Virus record (IMG/VR): IMGVR_UViG_3300037517_001005
Coordinates: 1-37,373 of that record
Strand: one strand, 5' to 3'
DNA: 37,373 nucleotides
Origin: a virus
Part shown: piece after piece, positions 16,242-23,430 of the stretch
How the letters are laid out: every line of letters starts with the position of its first letter
Position numbering within the stretch: the first letter of the stretch is position 1
The notes under the pieces: model-generated
Seen by the model: only the letters and a program-made list of their open reading frames with translations
The model's database searches: none
Told to the model about the DNA's origin: nothing
Made by a program: the position numbers and the translations under genes

Positions 16242-16519
16242 AGTTTCTCCCTCCTTCTATTCCTGATAGTTCGTAGTTTGTCAATCTTTCCTCTTACTTT
16301 TCTTTCGATAGCTTCTGCCGATACACGAATATTGGCAGCTTCACAAAGACCGGGAACTTGATCGAAAAACAAATCAAAATGTAATGCGGTGAAAGAATTT
16401 TTCGGGTCAAGCTTACGGCCAATAGGTGCGGTGAGGGCGAAGTCTAGATCATGGAGTCCCTGCTCGACAATCGCGCAGACAAACTCTCTCCAGCCTTCGC
16501 CCTTCACCTCACGCTTCAC
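16205..16519 (-). CDS. Hypothetical protein, basic C-terminus
   Basis: This 104-residue frame starts at GTG 16519 directly after the upstream TAA; no ATG exists further in. The N-terminal half includes EFVCAIVEQGLHDLDFALTA, and the C-terminal third is strongly basic and helical (KVRGKIDKLRTIRNRRREK), suggesting nucleic-acid or capsid contact. It fills the gap between two well-supported genes, which favours it being real, although it overlaps the following gene by 37 nt. I do not recognise a family. Confidence 0.55.
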   Translation of the reverse strand: MKREVKGEGWREFVCAIVEQGLHDLDFALTAPIGRKLDPKNSFTALHFDLFFDQVPGLCEAANIRVSAEAIERKVRGKIDKLRTIRNRRREKLCQNQLKPISNS

Positions 16520-16768
16520 TTAAGACATCATCCCTTCGGGGGCAGCTGCCATTTCGATGGCTTCGGCGAATCCAGCTTCAGCGGGTGCTTTGCTGGTCTC
16601 TTCCGCCTCTTCCATCTCGGGCATTTCCGCTTCGGCTCCTTCGATAGAAACCAAGTCCAAAGATTTGCCACCGTGTTTAAACGTGGCCATAGCTTCGAAC
16701 GTGTCTCCCTCGACGACGCCTTCGGGCGGAGTGAAACCCTTCGGGACTGCAAACGTAGCAATCTTCAT
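16520..16768 (-). CDS. Small acidic virion-associated protein
   Basis: I chose the ATG at 16768 (MKIATFAVPKGFTPPEGVVE), giving 82 residues, because AAAGGAG lies 8 nt upstream. The frame is open upstream to another ATG at 16861 (MSCGCNECMAKRGRGP...), which would add 31 residues with a CGCNEC cluster. That start lacks a Shine-Dalgarno and sits 7 nt after the T-tract of the capsid terminator. The protein has a small beta domain with EGDTFEAMATFKHGGKSLDL and an acidic Glu/Ala/Met tail. It directly follows the capsid gene, where small head-associated proteins are common. The function is unknown. Confidence 0.6.
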   Translation of the reverse strand: MKIATFAVPKGFTPPEGVVEGDTFEAMATFKHGGKSLDLVSIEGAEAEMPEMEEAEETSKAPAEAGFAEAIEMAAAPEGMMS

Positions 16769-16867
16769 ATTCTTTTCTCCTTTGTTAGGAGCGACAGCAA
16801 TCACGACCATGGTAGGACCACGACCGCGTTTCGCCATACACTCGTTGCATCCACAACTCATATTTAT

Positions 16868-16909
16868 AAAAAGAAGGGAGGCGCAGGGATGTAACCTACG
16901 CCCCCCTTC
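16868..16909 (-). terminator. Intrinsic terminator after the major capsid gene
   Basis: On the minus strand a 15-bp stem (16895-16909 with 16873-16887) closes a 7-nt loop and is followed at once by TTTTT (16872-16868). Two positions that mismatch on the plus strand become G-U pairs in minus-strand RNA, so the hairpin is fully paired only in the capsid transcript. This strand-specific pairing and the T-tract make a strong Rho-independent terminator 17 nt after the capsid stop. It would raise capsid mRNA relative to downstream genes. Confidence 0.85.
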
Positions 16910-16925
16910 AATTCAATTACTCAGA

Positions 16926-18149
16926 TTACGAGTAGCAACCAACGAGGCCGAAGTCGGCCGCGCAGCGCTTGTGGCGAATAACCACACCGAGCTCAGGACG
17001 AACGGGTTTCGAACCGGAGCTAAAGATAGCCCGGAAGAATCCGATCGTGCCGTCAGGGTTACAATCCCGGCTGGGGATATTCCGCCAGCGGAAGTCACCG
17101 CGGTAGCTCTGCGGGTCGAATGCCATAGCTCCGGTGGAGCTGATGGGTTTCGCGACCAGCGAGGTGAACACGTCGGGATGGAAGATAATGGAATCTTCGT
17201 ATTCCGCCGTGAAGTACGCGGGATTCGGGATGAACCGAGTGCCCTTCGATGCGTTAGCATCTGTGGCATACGGATAGCGACGAACCCAAGCTCCGCCGAC
17301 GAAGTCGTAGCGAGGAGTCATGGTGTCTACCAAGTGGTAGAAACCAGCGTAGCTACGTTCGACGCCGAGAGGCTGGATCAGTTCGCTGGGTTTCGCAAAA
17401 CGGAGATCCTGACGGATGTCCGCGTTGAGCTTGATTAAGTCGTCAGAAGCCTCGGGGGAGGTGATGAGCAAGAACACGGGAGCACCGTTTTCTTTGCCGT
17501 ATGCATTCTGACCAGCGCCGTCACGAATCAACCTAGAGTAGAAGTACCGCAGGATTCCCTGGGTCAACCGGCTCGAAGGCAGATTGCTCGTGCTGAACGA
17601 ACCTTTGGTCTGGCCGGAAGCCGCCAAGAGTTCGGTCTGGTTAGCGTTGACGTTGTAGTTAGCGAGACGAACGTATTCGTCACGGTAACGGTTTTCCCAA
17701 GCATACTGCGTGTTTTCGGACAGAACCGACATGATATTGCGGAGCTGTTCCTGCCGCTTCACGGGGAAGCGAAGGTCGTTCAAGCAGATATCAGGCGAGT
17801 TGATTGCAGCCTGCTGGAGGTTATAGGTTCGCAGAGTCTGGGCGAAGCCGAGGTCGTTACCGGCCACAGCGCAGGTTCCGGGTCCGGTGTTAGAACCGGT
17901 AGGGGTAGCGCCGATGACTTGGGTGCCGACACCGTTATACGCAACGTCAGTAAACGTGATCCCAGCACCGGAAGCCGGCAGGGTCCGCTCATAGATCAGA
18001 ACGTTAACAGTTGTGCCCATCTCATCCGGCCAAGCTTCTTGCTTAACCAGAGTCGTCCACGGGGACGTGTTCAAAGTCTTCCGATAGATATCCGCACCGA
18101 TACGGCCGGACTCAGTAATCAGAAGATTCTCAATATTTGTACATGCCAT
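16926..18149 (-). CDS. Major capsid protein
   Basis: This 407-residue protein starts with ATG at 18149 after an AAGGAG Shine-Dalgarno. The sequence reads as a podovirus HK97-fold-type major head protein: N-terminal arm (MACTNIENLLITESGRIGAD), a long helix region NTQYAWENRYRDEYVRLANY, and a domain with PSELIQPLGVERSYAGFYHL, then FIPNPAYFTAEYEDSIIFHP typical of the A/P domains, and a Cys-containing C-terminus. Order (portal, scaffold, then this) and its private promoter-like site, long leader and terminator all fit the most abundant virion protein. The exact family was not confirmed. Confidence 0.8.
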   Translation of the reverse strand: MACTNIENLLITESGRIGADIYRKTLNTSPWTTLVKQEAWPDEMGTTVNVLIYERTLPASGAGITFTDVAYNGVGTQVIGATPTGSNTGPGTCAVAGNDLGFAQTLRTYNLQQAAINSPDICLNDLRFPVKRQEQLRNIMSVLSENTQYAWENRYRDEYVRLANYNVNANQTELLAASGQTKGSFSTSNLPSSRLTQGILRYFYSRLIRDGAGQNAYGKENGAPVFLLITSPEASDDLIKLNADIRQDLRFAKPSELIQPLGVERSYAGFYHLVDTMTPRYDFVGGAWVRRYPYATDANASKGTRFIPNPAYFTAEYEDSIIFHPDVFTSLVAKPISSTGAMAFDPQSYRGDFRWRNIPSRDCNPDGTIGFFRAIFSSGSKPVRPELGVVIRHKRCAADFGLVGCYS

Positions 18150-18361
18150 ATTAGTTATCTCCTTGTTGAAGTAATGACTGAAGACTTCTCATCACACGAT
18201 GAGCGTGTCTCTTTGTCGTTTCTTAGTTTAAGAGCCGGCAAGCCCTAGAAGTTAGTTGGATATCCGTTAGCCGTCGGATACCGCGTCGGTGTCATTTAAG
18301 CGTAGCCTGTAGGGCGCAGGCGAGTTAGCCCCATCGCATCGACACCTCTGCCAAAGAACTG
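18150..18361 (-). ncRNA. Structured 5' leader of the capsid mRNA (candidate regulatory RNA)
   Basis: This 250-bp gene-free interval would give a ~210-nt leader. On the minus strand three elements are visible. An outer stem GGTGTC/GACACC (18341-18346 with 18288-18293) encloses a hairpin GCCTG/CAGGC (18317-18321 with 18305-18309). The loop of that hairpin (GCCC, 18312-18315) can pair with GGGC at 18328-18331, an H-type pseudoknot order. Next, a GGTATCCG/CGGATATCC hairpin occupies 18258-18282. Last, CTCATC-GTGT-GATGAG lies at 18188-18203, just ahead of the Shine-Dalgarno. No known riboswitch or ribozyme consensus was recognised. Regulation of capsid translation or mRNA stability is inferred. Confidence 0.5.
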
Positions 18362-18367
18362 AGATAC

Positions 18368-18395
18368 GATGTAACTAGTTGATGCAGGGTGTCAA
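18368..18395 (-). promoter_or_regulatory. Promoter-like site for the capsid gene
   Basis: The minus strand has a perfect -35-like TTGACA (18390-18395), a 16-nt spacer and TACATC (18368-18373) as a weak -10. It starts 4 nt after the stop codon of the upstream gene. The pattern TTGAC-N14-AGTTAC recurs exactly at 19.7 kb. Transcription would begin near 18361. Confidence 0.5.
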
Positions 18396-18399
18396 GACC

Positions 18400-19704
18400 C
18401 TACCGAGAAATCTCTTCCCAATCCATTGAGGCAAAGATATTGTTACCGCCTCCCCCAACAGTCTGGGCGGCTACCGCGATAGTTATCTCATAGGCTGTAG
18501 AAGTAAAGGTATCTCGCTCTAATTGAAAACGGAAAAGGGCTTCCTTTAAGATATCGAGAGCCGGGTTAGACTGGTTAGATTGGCTGATGAATCCGCTAGC
18601 GAGAATACGCCCACCAGACACACCTGTTCCGTTTATTTTATATTCCACAGCACTGTCAGATCCTGGGTCTGTCCAAGAACCACCAGCAGTTGTAGTGCCA
18701 GCCAATACTCTCCAATTATAGTTCCCAGTAGAAGCGGGTAAAACAGAAAGAGCAGTAAGGATGACGACGGCGTCTAACCGAGTAGATTTTAAGCGAATAG
18801 ACACAATAGGGTAATACGTCCCAGCGACGGACATGTTATATGGAACTGTAATGACTGTACCTGCAGCCTTTTGAGTCCCGTATAGTTGATATCCACCCTC
18901 CGATATAACAGTCGAACAGACCTGCTTAAGAGTACTAGAACCGGAAGTAGCACCGGTATTCTCAATCTCAAGGCGAAGAGGAAGACTAGCTGTAGTGATG
19001 TAAGTAGAAGTAATTAGATTGGCGTGGTGGAAAGAGTGGCAAGTAATAAACTGACCATTGATTACAAAACCAAGACGCACAGTCCCAAGACCAAGCCATT
19101 CGATATCCATCCACATGATTTGAGCTTTAGCGATATCGAGAGTCAAACCAGAAGGGCCGGAACCATCTAACTTATCGCCATTCCAATTGGCTTGGTTAAC
19201 AGTAGTTGTAGTTCCGGTAGAAAGACTCCTCTCGACGAAACTCAGGGTAGTTCCATCAAGTTGGAGATACAGACCATTGTCTGTACCAAAATACCCAGCT
19301 CGTTGTCTCAAATTTGTTTTAGCCCCAGCAAAAACAAAAGTATTTAGAACTAACAAAGACTTACCGGGTTGGTAAGAGAAAACCTTGGTTGTTTCACGAA
19401 GCACTTTAGAACCAGAGGCAGCCGTAACAGTAAGGTCTATTAGTCCTTGATTGGCGTTGAAGGATACCGCACCACCCGTAGCTGTGGACGAATTCCATAA
19501 AGCGTTGTCTTGATACCTATGACTGGAATCAAACAGAGTAAAGGGGTTTGATACACGCAGACGACCAAATGCGTCGGAAGCAATTCCACTCCCATCTAAA
19601 GAGATACCAACGTTTCCGTTTAATAGATCATTTATTTTTTGAAGCGACCGAACTTCGGTATCTAGCGGTAGCGGGTTGTTATTCTCAGGAAAGTATGCTG
19701 GCAC
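18400..19704 (-). CDS. Virion structural protein, jelly-roll-like, with PLPLD N-terminal module
   Basis: This 434-residue protein starts at GTG 19704; no other plausible start exists before residue ~195. The N-terminus has the FPENNNPLPLD docking-like module shared with the 105-residue protein at 14.5 kb. It continues with SDAFGRLRVSNPFTLFDSSH, an FGR.RVS.P.TLFD motif I associate with large phage structural proteins. Residues ~75-240 look like a concanavalin/jelly-roll fold (NTFVFAGAKTNLRQRAGYFG), followed by a second beta domain. It probably decorates the head or neck. No Shine-Dalgarno precedes the GTG, which lies where a promoter-like site would start transcription. Confidence 0.7.
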   Translation of the reverse strand: MPAYFPENNNPLPLDTEVRSLQKINDLLNGNVGISLDGSGIASDAFGRLRVSNPFTLFDSSHRYQDNALWNSSTATGGAVSFNANQGLIDLTVTAASGSKVLRETTKVFSYQPGKSLLVLNTFVFAGAKTNLRQRAGYFGTDNGLYLQLDGTTLSFVERSLSTGTTTTVNQANWNGDKLDGSGPSGLTLDIAKAQIMWMDIEWLGLGTVRLGFVINGQFITCHSFHHANLITSTYITTASLPLRLEIENTGATSGSSTLKQVCSTVISEGGYQLYGTQKAAGTVITVPYNMSVAGTYYPIVSIRLKSTRLDAVVILTALSVLPASTGNYNWRVLAGTTTAGGSWTDPGSDSAVEYKINGTGVSGGRILASGFISQSNQSNPALDILKEALFRFQLERDTFTSTAYEITIAVAAQTVGGGGNNIFASMDWEEISR

Positions 19705-19710
19705 GGGCTG

Positions 19711-19738
19711 AAGGTAACTGAATGGGGGTGCAGGTCAA
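19711..19738 (-). promoter_or_regulatory. Second copy of the promoter-like motif
   Basis: The minus strand has TTGACC (19733-19738), a 16-nt spacer and TACCTT (19711-19716), sharing TTGAC-N14-AGTTAC with the site at 18.4 kb. It lies just after the glycosyltransferase stop codon. The predicted start of transcription coincides with the GTG at 19704, so the mRNA would be leaderless, or the site is not a promoter. Confidence 0.35.
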
Positions 19739-19742
19739 TGAC

Positions 19743-20438
19743 CTACTCTAGGAGTTTTTCTAGTTCTTGGCGATTAGCGTCGATGCCTCCCCAAGACCAA
19801 AACTGCCTGACAGTATCCTTATCCTGTTTAGGATCTCTCCATTCGAACTTATCCCTATGGTGCTTCCAAGCATAAGCCCCTAGGGTATTATACTCGCTAA
19901 ACCTACGATCTGGTCGAGTAGCAACGAAAGTGTCAAAAGGCACTTTATGGGTAGTCTGTAAAAAGTCCCTCATCTCTTTGTATAACCACCTAGGGAACGT
20001 ATGTGGTGGCCTACGCATAAACTCAAACTCGGGTTTCCACCCAATTGCCTCCTCGACAATGGGTTGCCAAGGGCATTCTCCAATCCTATCGTAGGGTTCG
20101 TAGTACAGGATGGCCTTGCCATCGTGGATGAAATTCTTTGGGAATACATCGTGCAACCACACAGTATCGGAATCGATGTGGCAGATGAAATCGGCATCGG
20201 AGTAGAGATCAGCGTTTAGCTTGGTTACTTGCTGGCCTAAGTAATCCTCTGCGTACCTAGGACAAATATGTACTTTCTCCAAGGTAAGATGATTCAACTC
20301 GTGCTGGTCACCATGGGGTACAACGATATGAATTTGGCGGAAACCTTTGGCTGACTTAGCGCAGGACTTCAGGCAATACGAAAGCCACTCGAAGTCTTTC
20401 TTGTAGCTACGGATGAATAGGTCTACAGAGGCTTGCAT
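19743..20438 (-). CDS. Glycosyltransferase, GT-A-like (DUF6492-like)
   Basis: This 231-residue protein starts with ATG at 20438. The N-terminus ASVDLFIRSYKKDFEWLSYC and the strand QIHIVVPHGD match nucleotide-sugar-binding GT-A folds. The metal-binding DxD motif is visible as HIDSDTVW (Asp89, Asp91), preceded by the conserved helix KLNADLYSDADF. The C-terminal half contains FSEYNTLGAYAW, the acceptor-side E.N..G.Y motif of this group. It would transfer a sugar from an activated donor in the cytoplasm. Its start overlaps the methyltransferase stop by 16 nt. It lies inside the head gene block, so virion proteins or co-expressed glycans are possible acceptors. Confidence 0.75.
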   Translation of the reverse strand: MQASVDLFIRSYKKDFEWLSYCLKSCAKSAKGFRQIHIVVPHGDQHELNHLTLEKVHICPRYAEDYLGQQVTKLNADLYSDADFICHIDSDTVWLHDVFPKNFIHDGKAILYYEPYDRIGECPWQPIVEEAIGWKPEFEFMRRPPHTFPRWLYKEMRDFLQTTHKVPFDTFVATRPDRRFSEYNTLGAYAWKHHRDKFEWRDPKQDKDTVRQFWSWGGIDANRQELEKLLE

Positions 20439-21076
20439 AAAAGATCGTATTGGGGTCCTTCCTCGGGCGGGAATGATTGTAATTCGTACCCAAGTTCAGA
20501 TCGTAGATAAGTGATTAATGAGATCGGTGATTCGCCTCGTTGCTGTAAGGCGTGTTCGTTAACCTCGATCCACATAACCGGACGATGCTTCGTGATTGTT
20601 TTCTTGGCACCCTTTAACGCTGATACTTCAAATCCCTCCACGTCCAACTTAAAGAAATCAAGCCGAGGTAGGTCGTACGAATCCAGAGTTACCACGAATA
20701 CAACCCTATCCCCAAATTCAGTTATACGACTTGATCCAGCGTTATCGGCTACGGAAAAGAACTGGCTACTCGGTTTATCACTAAGTCCAGCTTTGACCGT
20801 TATAGCCGAAGGACAGTTGTAAACTAAACACTCGTAAGCAGAGAGGTTGGGTTCGAAGGCGTAGACTCTCCCAGTAGAACCTACAGCCCTAGCATAGGCA
20901 ACGGTGTGGTCACCAATGAAAGCCCCAGCGTCGACGACGTAATCGCCATCCTTGATGTGCTTTAAAATTATCGGGAGAGAGTACTCGTCGTGATCCAACT
21001 TCCCAGTCTCTTCGACCCAGCGGGAAATATGCGAATCGTTTTCTAGTACCGCAATGTTATTTGGTAGGATCTTCAC
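20423..21076 (-). CDS. FkbM-family SAM-dependent methyltransferase
   Basis: This 217-residue protein starts at GTG 21076 (AGGAAA ~9 nt upstream), overlapping the preceding gene by 20 nt. The SAM-binding motif I is DYVVDAGAFIGDHTVAYARA (residues ~45-64), followed by the acidic ribose-binding VYAFEPN (Glu75) and the FkbM signature FFKLDVEGFEVSALKGA. Length and motif order fit a complete enzyme. FkbM enzymes O-methylate sugars or hydroxyl groups in glycans and natural products. Between two glycosyltransferase-like genes, methylation of the glycan being built is the natural reading. The acceptor is not known. Confidence 0.85.
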   Translation of the reverse strand: MKILPNNIAVLENDSHISRWVEETGKLDHDEYSLPIILKHIKDGDYVVDAGAFIGDHTVAYARAVGSTGRVYAFEPNLSAYECLVYNCPSAITVKAGLSDKPSSQFFSVADNAGSSRITEFGDRVVFVVTLDSYDLPRLDFFKLDVEGFEVSALKGAKKTITKHRPVMWIEVNEHALQQRGESPISLITYLRSELGYELQSFPPEEGPQYDLLCKPL

Positions 21077-21815
21077 TTCCTAGTTTCCTACGCATCCTAC
21101 GCTTTTTAGGTTTTACTTCGGGGGTCGTGGCTAATTCTACTTTCTTAGGGGAACGACGCTCACGAAGTCTTTCAATCAATGTGCCGTCCTTATTCTGGTG
21201 AAACAACAAAGCTTCCTTACTAACCATGGCATCAACGCTGGCCTGATCTGGGAAGGTGAAGTTACGCCCCTCGTCGTTACGCCAAACATGCTGAATCGAG
21301 TTTGTCCAATGGGCTTGACCAACAATCTGCTCCGCGCCAACAACGTCAAAAGCGGCAAGATCAGCATGGATCAAATTAAACGCCCGCTCCATGACATTCT
21401 TTGGGTAGATAGCGTTTCCGCTCATGTGCTCTGGAGTATTTTGAACATTGACCCGAGCACCCATAAAATACTGACCGCAGGTGCGATACTCAGAATCTAG
21501 AAGATCGAGCCATCCCGACACCAAAGGGATACAGTCTGGTTCGCACCAGAAATACGCTTCGGGATTCGGACTCCAAGTAATATGCTGGGCAACCCGCTTA
21601 AACAAATGGTTAGGGCTCATAGGCCAGCCACGTTCGTCTTCGTCGTGGGGTACGTACAATTCGTAAGAACGGCTAAGCTCGGTAGGATTGGGAACTCTAC
21701 GAGCACACGCAACCATCAAGCGATGACTACCAATGCCACCGAGTTCCTCAACCCAGTTAAGCCAACGAATCGCCTGCTCCCGATCCTGGGGACCGACTGG
21801 CAGTACGACTAGCAT
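21057..21815 (-). CDS. Glycosyltransferase-like protein
   Basis: This 252-residue protein starts with ATG at 21815, sharing one base with the scaffold stop (TAATG). The N-terminus MLVVLPVGPQDREQAIRWLN and the strand HRLMVACARR match a GT-A-like nucleotide-binding start. The core EAYFWCEPDCIPLVSGWLDL has an acidic ExD (Glu92, Asp94) where DxD is expected. Then come a loop with GNAIYPKNV and an acceptor-side aromatic region. The C-terminal ~40 residues are strongly basic (KPKKRRMRRKLG), unlike normal transferases. It is translationally coupled to the scaffold gene, so it is made with head proteins. The activity is inferred. Confidence 0.6.
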   Translation of the reverse strand: MLVVLPVGPQDREQAIRWLNWVEELGGIGSHRLMVACARRVPNPTELSRSYELYVPHDEDERGWPMSPNHLFKRVAQHITWSPNPEAYFWCEPDCIPLVSGWLDLLDSEYRTCGQYFMGARVNVQNTPEHMSGNAIYPKNVMERAFNLIHADLAAFDVVGAEQIVGQAHWTNSIQHVWRNDEGRNFTFPDQASVDAMVSKEALLFHQNKDGTLIERLRERRSPKKVELATTPEVKPKKRRMRRKLGSEDPTK

Positions 21816-23098
21816 TAGCGACCCATCGATTTTTCGAGAGCTTCTAGGAAGCCAACAGTAGAGGGCAACCCAGCAGACTGAGAATTATTCGTGCCTGCTC
21901 CTGCTGCCGGAGTAGCTGCTTGGAACTTCTGCAACTGAGCTTTAAGATCCGCGATAGTCGCGTTACTCTTTTCTGTAAGGTCGCGGACAACCTGAACGGC
22001 GAGAGGAAACAATACGGCTTGGTACGTGAGAGTGGCACGTTGTTGGTGATCGAGCGGTTGTTTATCCAGATAAACAGCTTGCTCTCGAAGAGCCTTGATG
22101 GTGTTATCCCATTCTGGGGTCTGTCCCCGCTTTAGGATTGGGAAAGAATCTTCGAACTGACTCCAAGTATTTTCGAAGGCAACGTCGGCTTGCTTGTCAA
22201 AAGTCAACCTAGCTTCTTGCTCAGCGGCCGTTTCCTGTCTCTCAATCTGAGCCAGAGTGTCGTTAGCAGTCTTGAGCATATCATCTTTTTTGGAGCGGAG
22301 TTGTTCAATCTCGTCCAACTTGGTCTTAACCGCCCAAGCATCCATCGCGTCTACTCCGTTCATCACATCCTTAAATTCAGCCCTGCGCTGAGCTGGATCT
22401 TTAATGTCCAACACTTTCAATACGTCTTTTACGTTGAGACCTTCGTAACCAGCTATGGAGTCGGCCAAACCCTTCTCGGCCTTAGCCAAGGGTTCGCTGA
22501 TAGTGCGTTTGTACTCGCGAGTTGATTCCACCCTGACCAAAGAAAGTTGACTCTCGTAATCCGAAACTAACTTGCGAGCTTCTTCCAGTTCAGATTTGAT
22601 GTTCTGGACTTCTGACGAAGCTTCTGCATTACCAGCGTTGCGAGACTTTTCAAGCTCTTGCTTAAGCGTTGCAAGCTCCTGTTCAGCGGCTTTCAACGCC
22701 CTTGCTTTAGCCGCAAAAGCAGAGTTAGCGGAGTTAGTTGCTTTTCCGGGGAGTTTTTCTTCTTCGGTAAGTTCGCCTTCTGCCCTTGCGACAGTTTTGG
22801 TTTTTTCCGATTCGGGAGTAAGTAAAGAGTCAATTAGTTTGGAAGGCGTTTTGATCTCGGGGGTTTTAGCCAGATCTGTTTCAACAGGCTTAGCCTCAGT
22901 CTCTTTGACGGCTTCTGCTGGAGCTGTAACAGCGGTGTTAGTCTCGGTAACTGGAGCTGTAGCAGGAGCTGGGGTAGCAACAGGTTCGATAACTGGGTTT
23001 TGGGAAAGGGGAGTAGCGGAAGCTAGGGGTGCCTCCGAATTGCCGAGAGCTGAATTAAGAGCTTCTCCGAGAGATCCGATATCAGAATTTGTTGCCAT
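21815..23098 (-). CDS. Scaffold (head assembly) protein
   Basis: This 427-residue protein starts with ATG at 23098. It has a Pro/Ala/Thr/Glu-rich disordered N-terminus (~1-125), long coiled coils at ~130-215 (AAEQELATLKQELEKS) and ~270-310 (DEIEQLRSKKDDMLK), and a helical C-terminal region followed by a flexible end. Composition, length and position between portal and major capsid gene are those of podovirus scaffolds, which guide capsid polymerisation and then leave. No protease motif was seen. Its stop codon is fused to the next gene's start (TAATG), an unusual partner since that gene is glycosyltransferase-like. Confidence 0.75.
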   Translation of the reverse strand: MATNSDIGSLGEALNSALGNSEAPLASATPLSQNPVIEPVATPAPATAPVTETNTAVTAPAEAVKETEAKPVETDLAKTPEIKTPSKLIDSLLTPESEKTKTVARAEGELTEEEKLPGKATNSANSAFAAKARALKAAEQELATLKQELEKSRNAGNAEASSEVQNIKSELEEARKLVSDYESQLSLVRVESTREYKRTISEPLAKAEKGLADSIAGYEGLNVKDVLKVLDIKDPAQRRAEFKDVMNGVDAMDAWAVKTKLDEIEQLRSKKDDMLKTANDTLAQIERQETAAEQEARLTFDKQADVAFENTWSQFEDSFPILKRGQTPEWDNTIKALREQAVYLDKQPLDHQQRATLTYQAVLFPLAVQVVRDLTEKSNATIADLKAQLQKFQAATPAAGAGTNNSQSAGLPSTVGFLEALEKSMGR

Positions 23099-23115
23099 AT
23101 ATTTGTTTTCTTATT

Positions 23116-23403
23116 TTATCTGGTTGCGTCTTCCCAAGGTCCTGGCAACTCTTGTTGCTCATTACTGGGTGTCTTGAGAAGTTCGATTGCTTTCACAGCG
23201 GCAAACCAACCTTCGGTTCTCGAATGAGCAAGGGCTCGAATATTAATGCTCTCGTTGTTGGTTGCTGTTGGGGTCAAAATACTAACTTGAGGAATACCAA
23301 GATGAATTAAAGCCGTTAAACCAGCCCGCATGTGGGGCTCTTGCCAAGTCTTTTCCCAAAGCTTTACGTAGTCGTCGCGCTTACTCCACTCTTGGAAAGT
23401 CAT
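23116..23403 (-). CDS. Small head-module protein
   Basis: This 95-residue protein starts with ATG at 23403. It has an N-terminal helical part (MTFQEWSKRDDYVKLWEKTW), a middle strand (GIPQVSILTPTATNNES) and another helix (SRTEGWFAAVKAIELLK). It lies between portal and scaffold, spaced 27 and 17 nt. Such small genes in this position may be head accessory proteins. I recognise no family, and no terminase small subunit motif is seen in it. Confidence 0.6.
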   Translation of the reverse strand: MTFQEWSKRDDYVKLWEKTWQEPHMRAGLTALIHLGIPQVSILTPTATNNESINIRALAHSRTEGWFAAVKAIELLKTPSNEQQELPGPWEDATR

Positions 23404-23430
23404 TCCTATGTTTGTCGCAGAATCCGAAAA

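Noticed and set aside
16260-16277. TTGACA followed at 17 nt by AATAGA on the minus strand, before the FV..RA..GQ gene
   Set aside because: It lies inside a coding frame, the -10 is poor and it lacks the AGTTAC element shared by the two better candidates, so I did not list it as a promoter.
16557-17438. A long plus-strand open frame (293 codons) opposite the capsid gene
   Set aside because: It is antisense to the well-supported capsid gene, crosses the capsid terminator and has no protein-like motifs; its openness reflects codon bias of the real gene.
18258-18346. Possible self-cleaving ribozyme or tRNA in the capsid leader
   Set aside because: I looked for hammerhead (CTGATGA/GAAA), twister and pistol core patterns and for tRNA T-arm sequence and did not find them; only a generic structured leader is supported.
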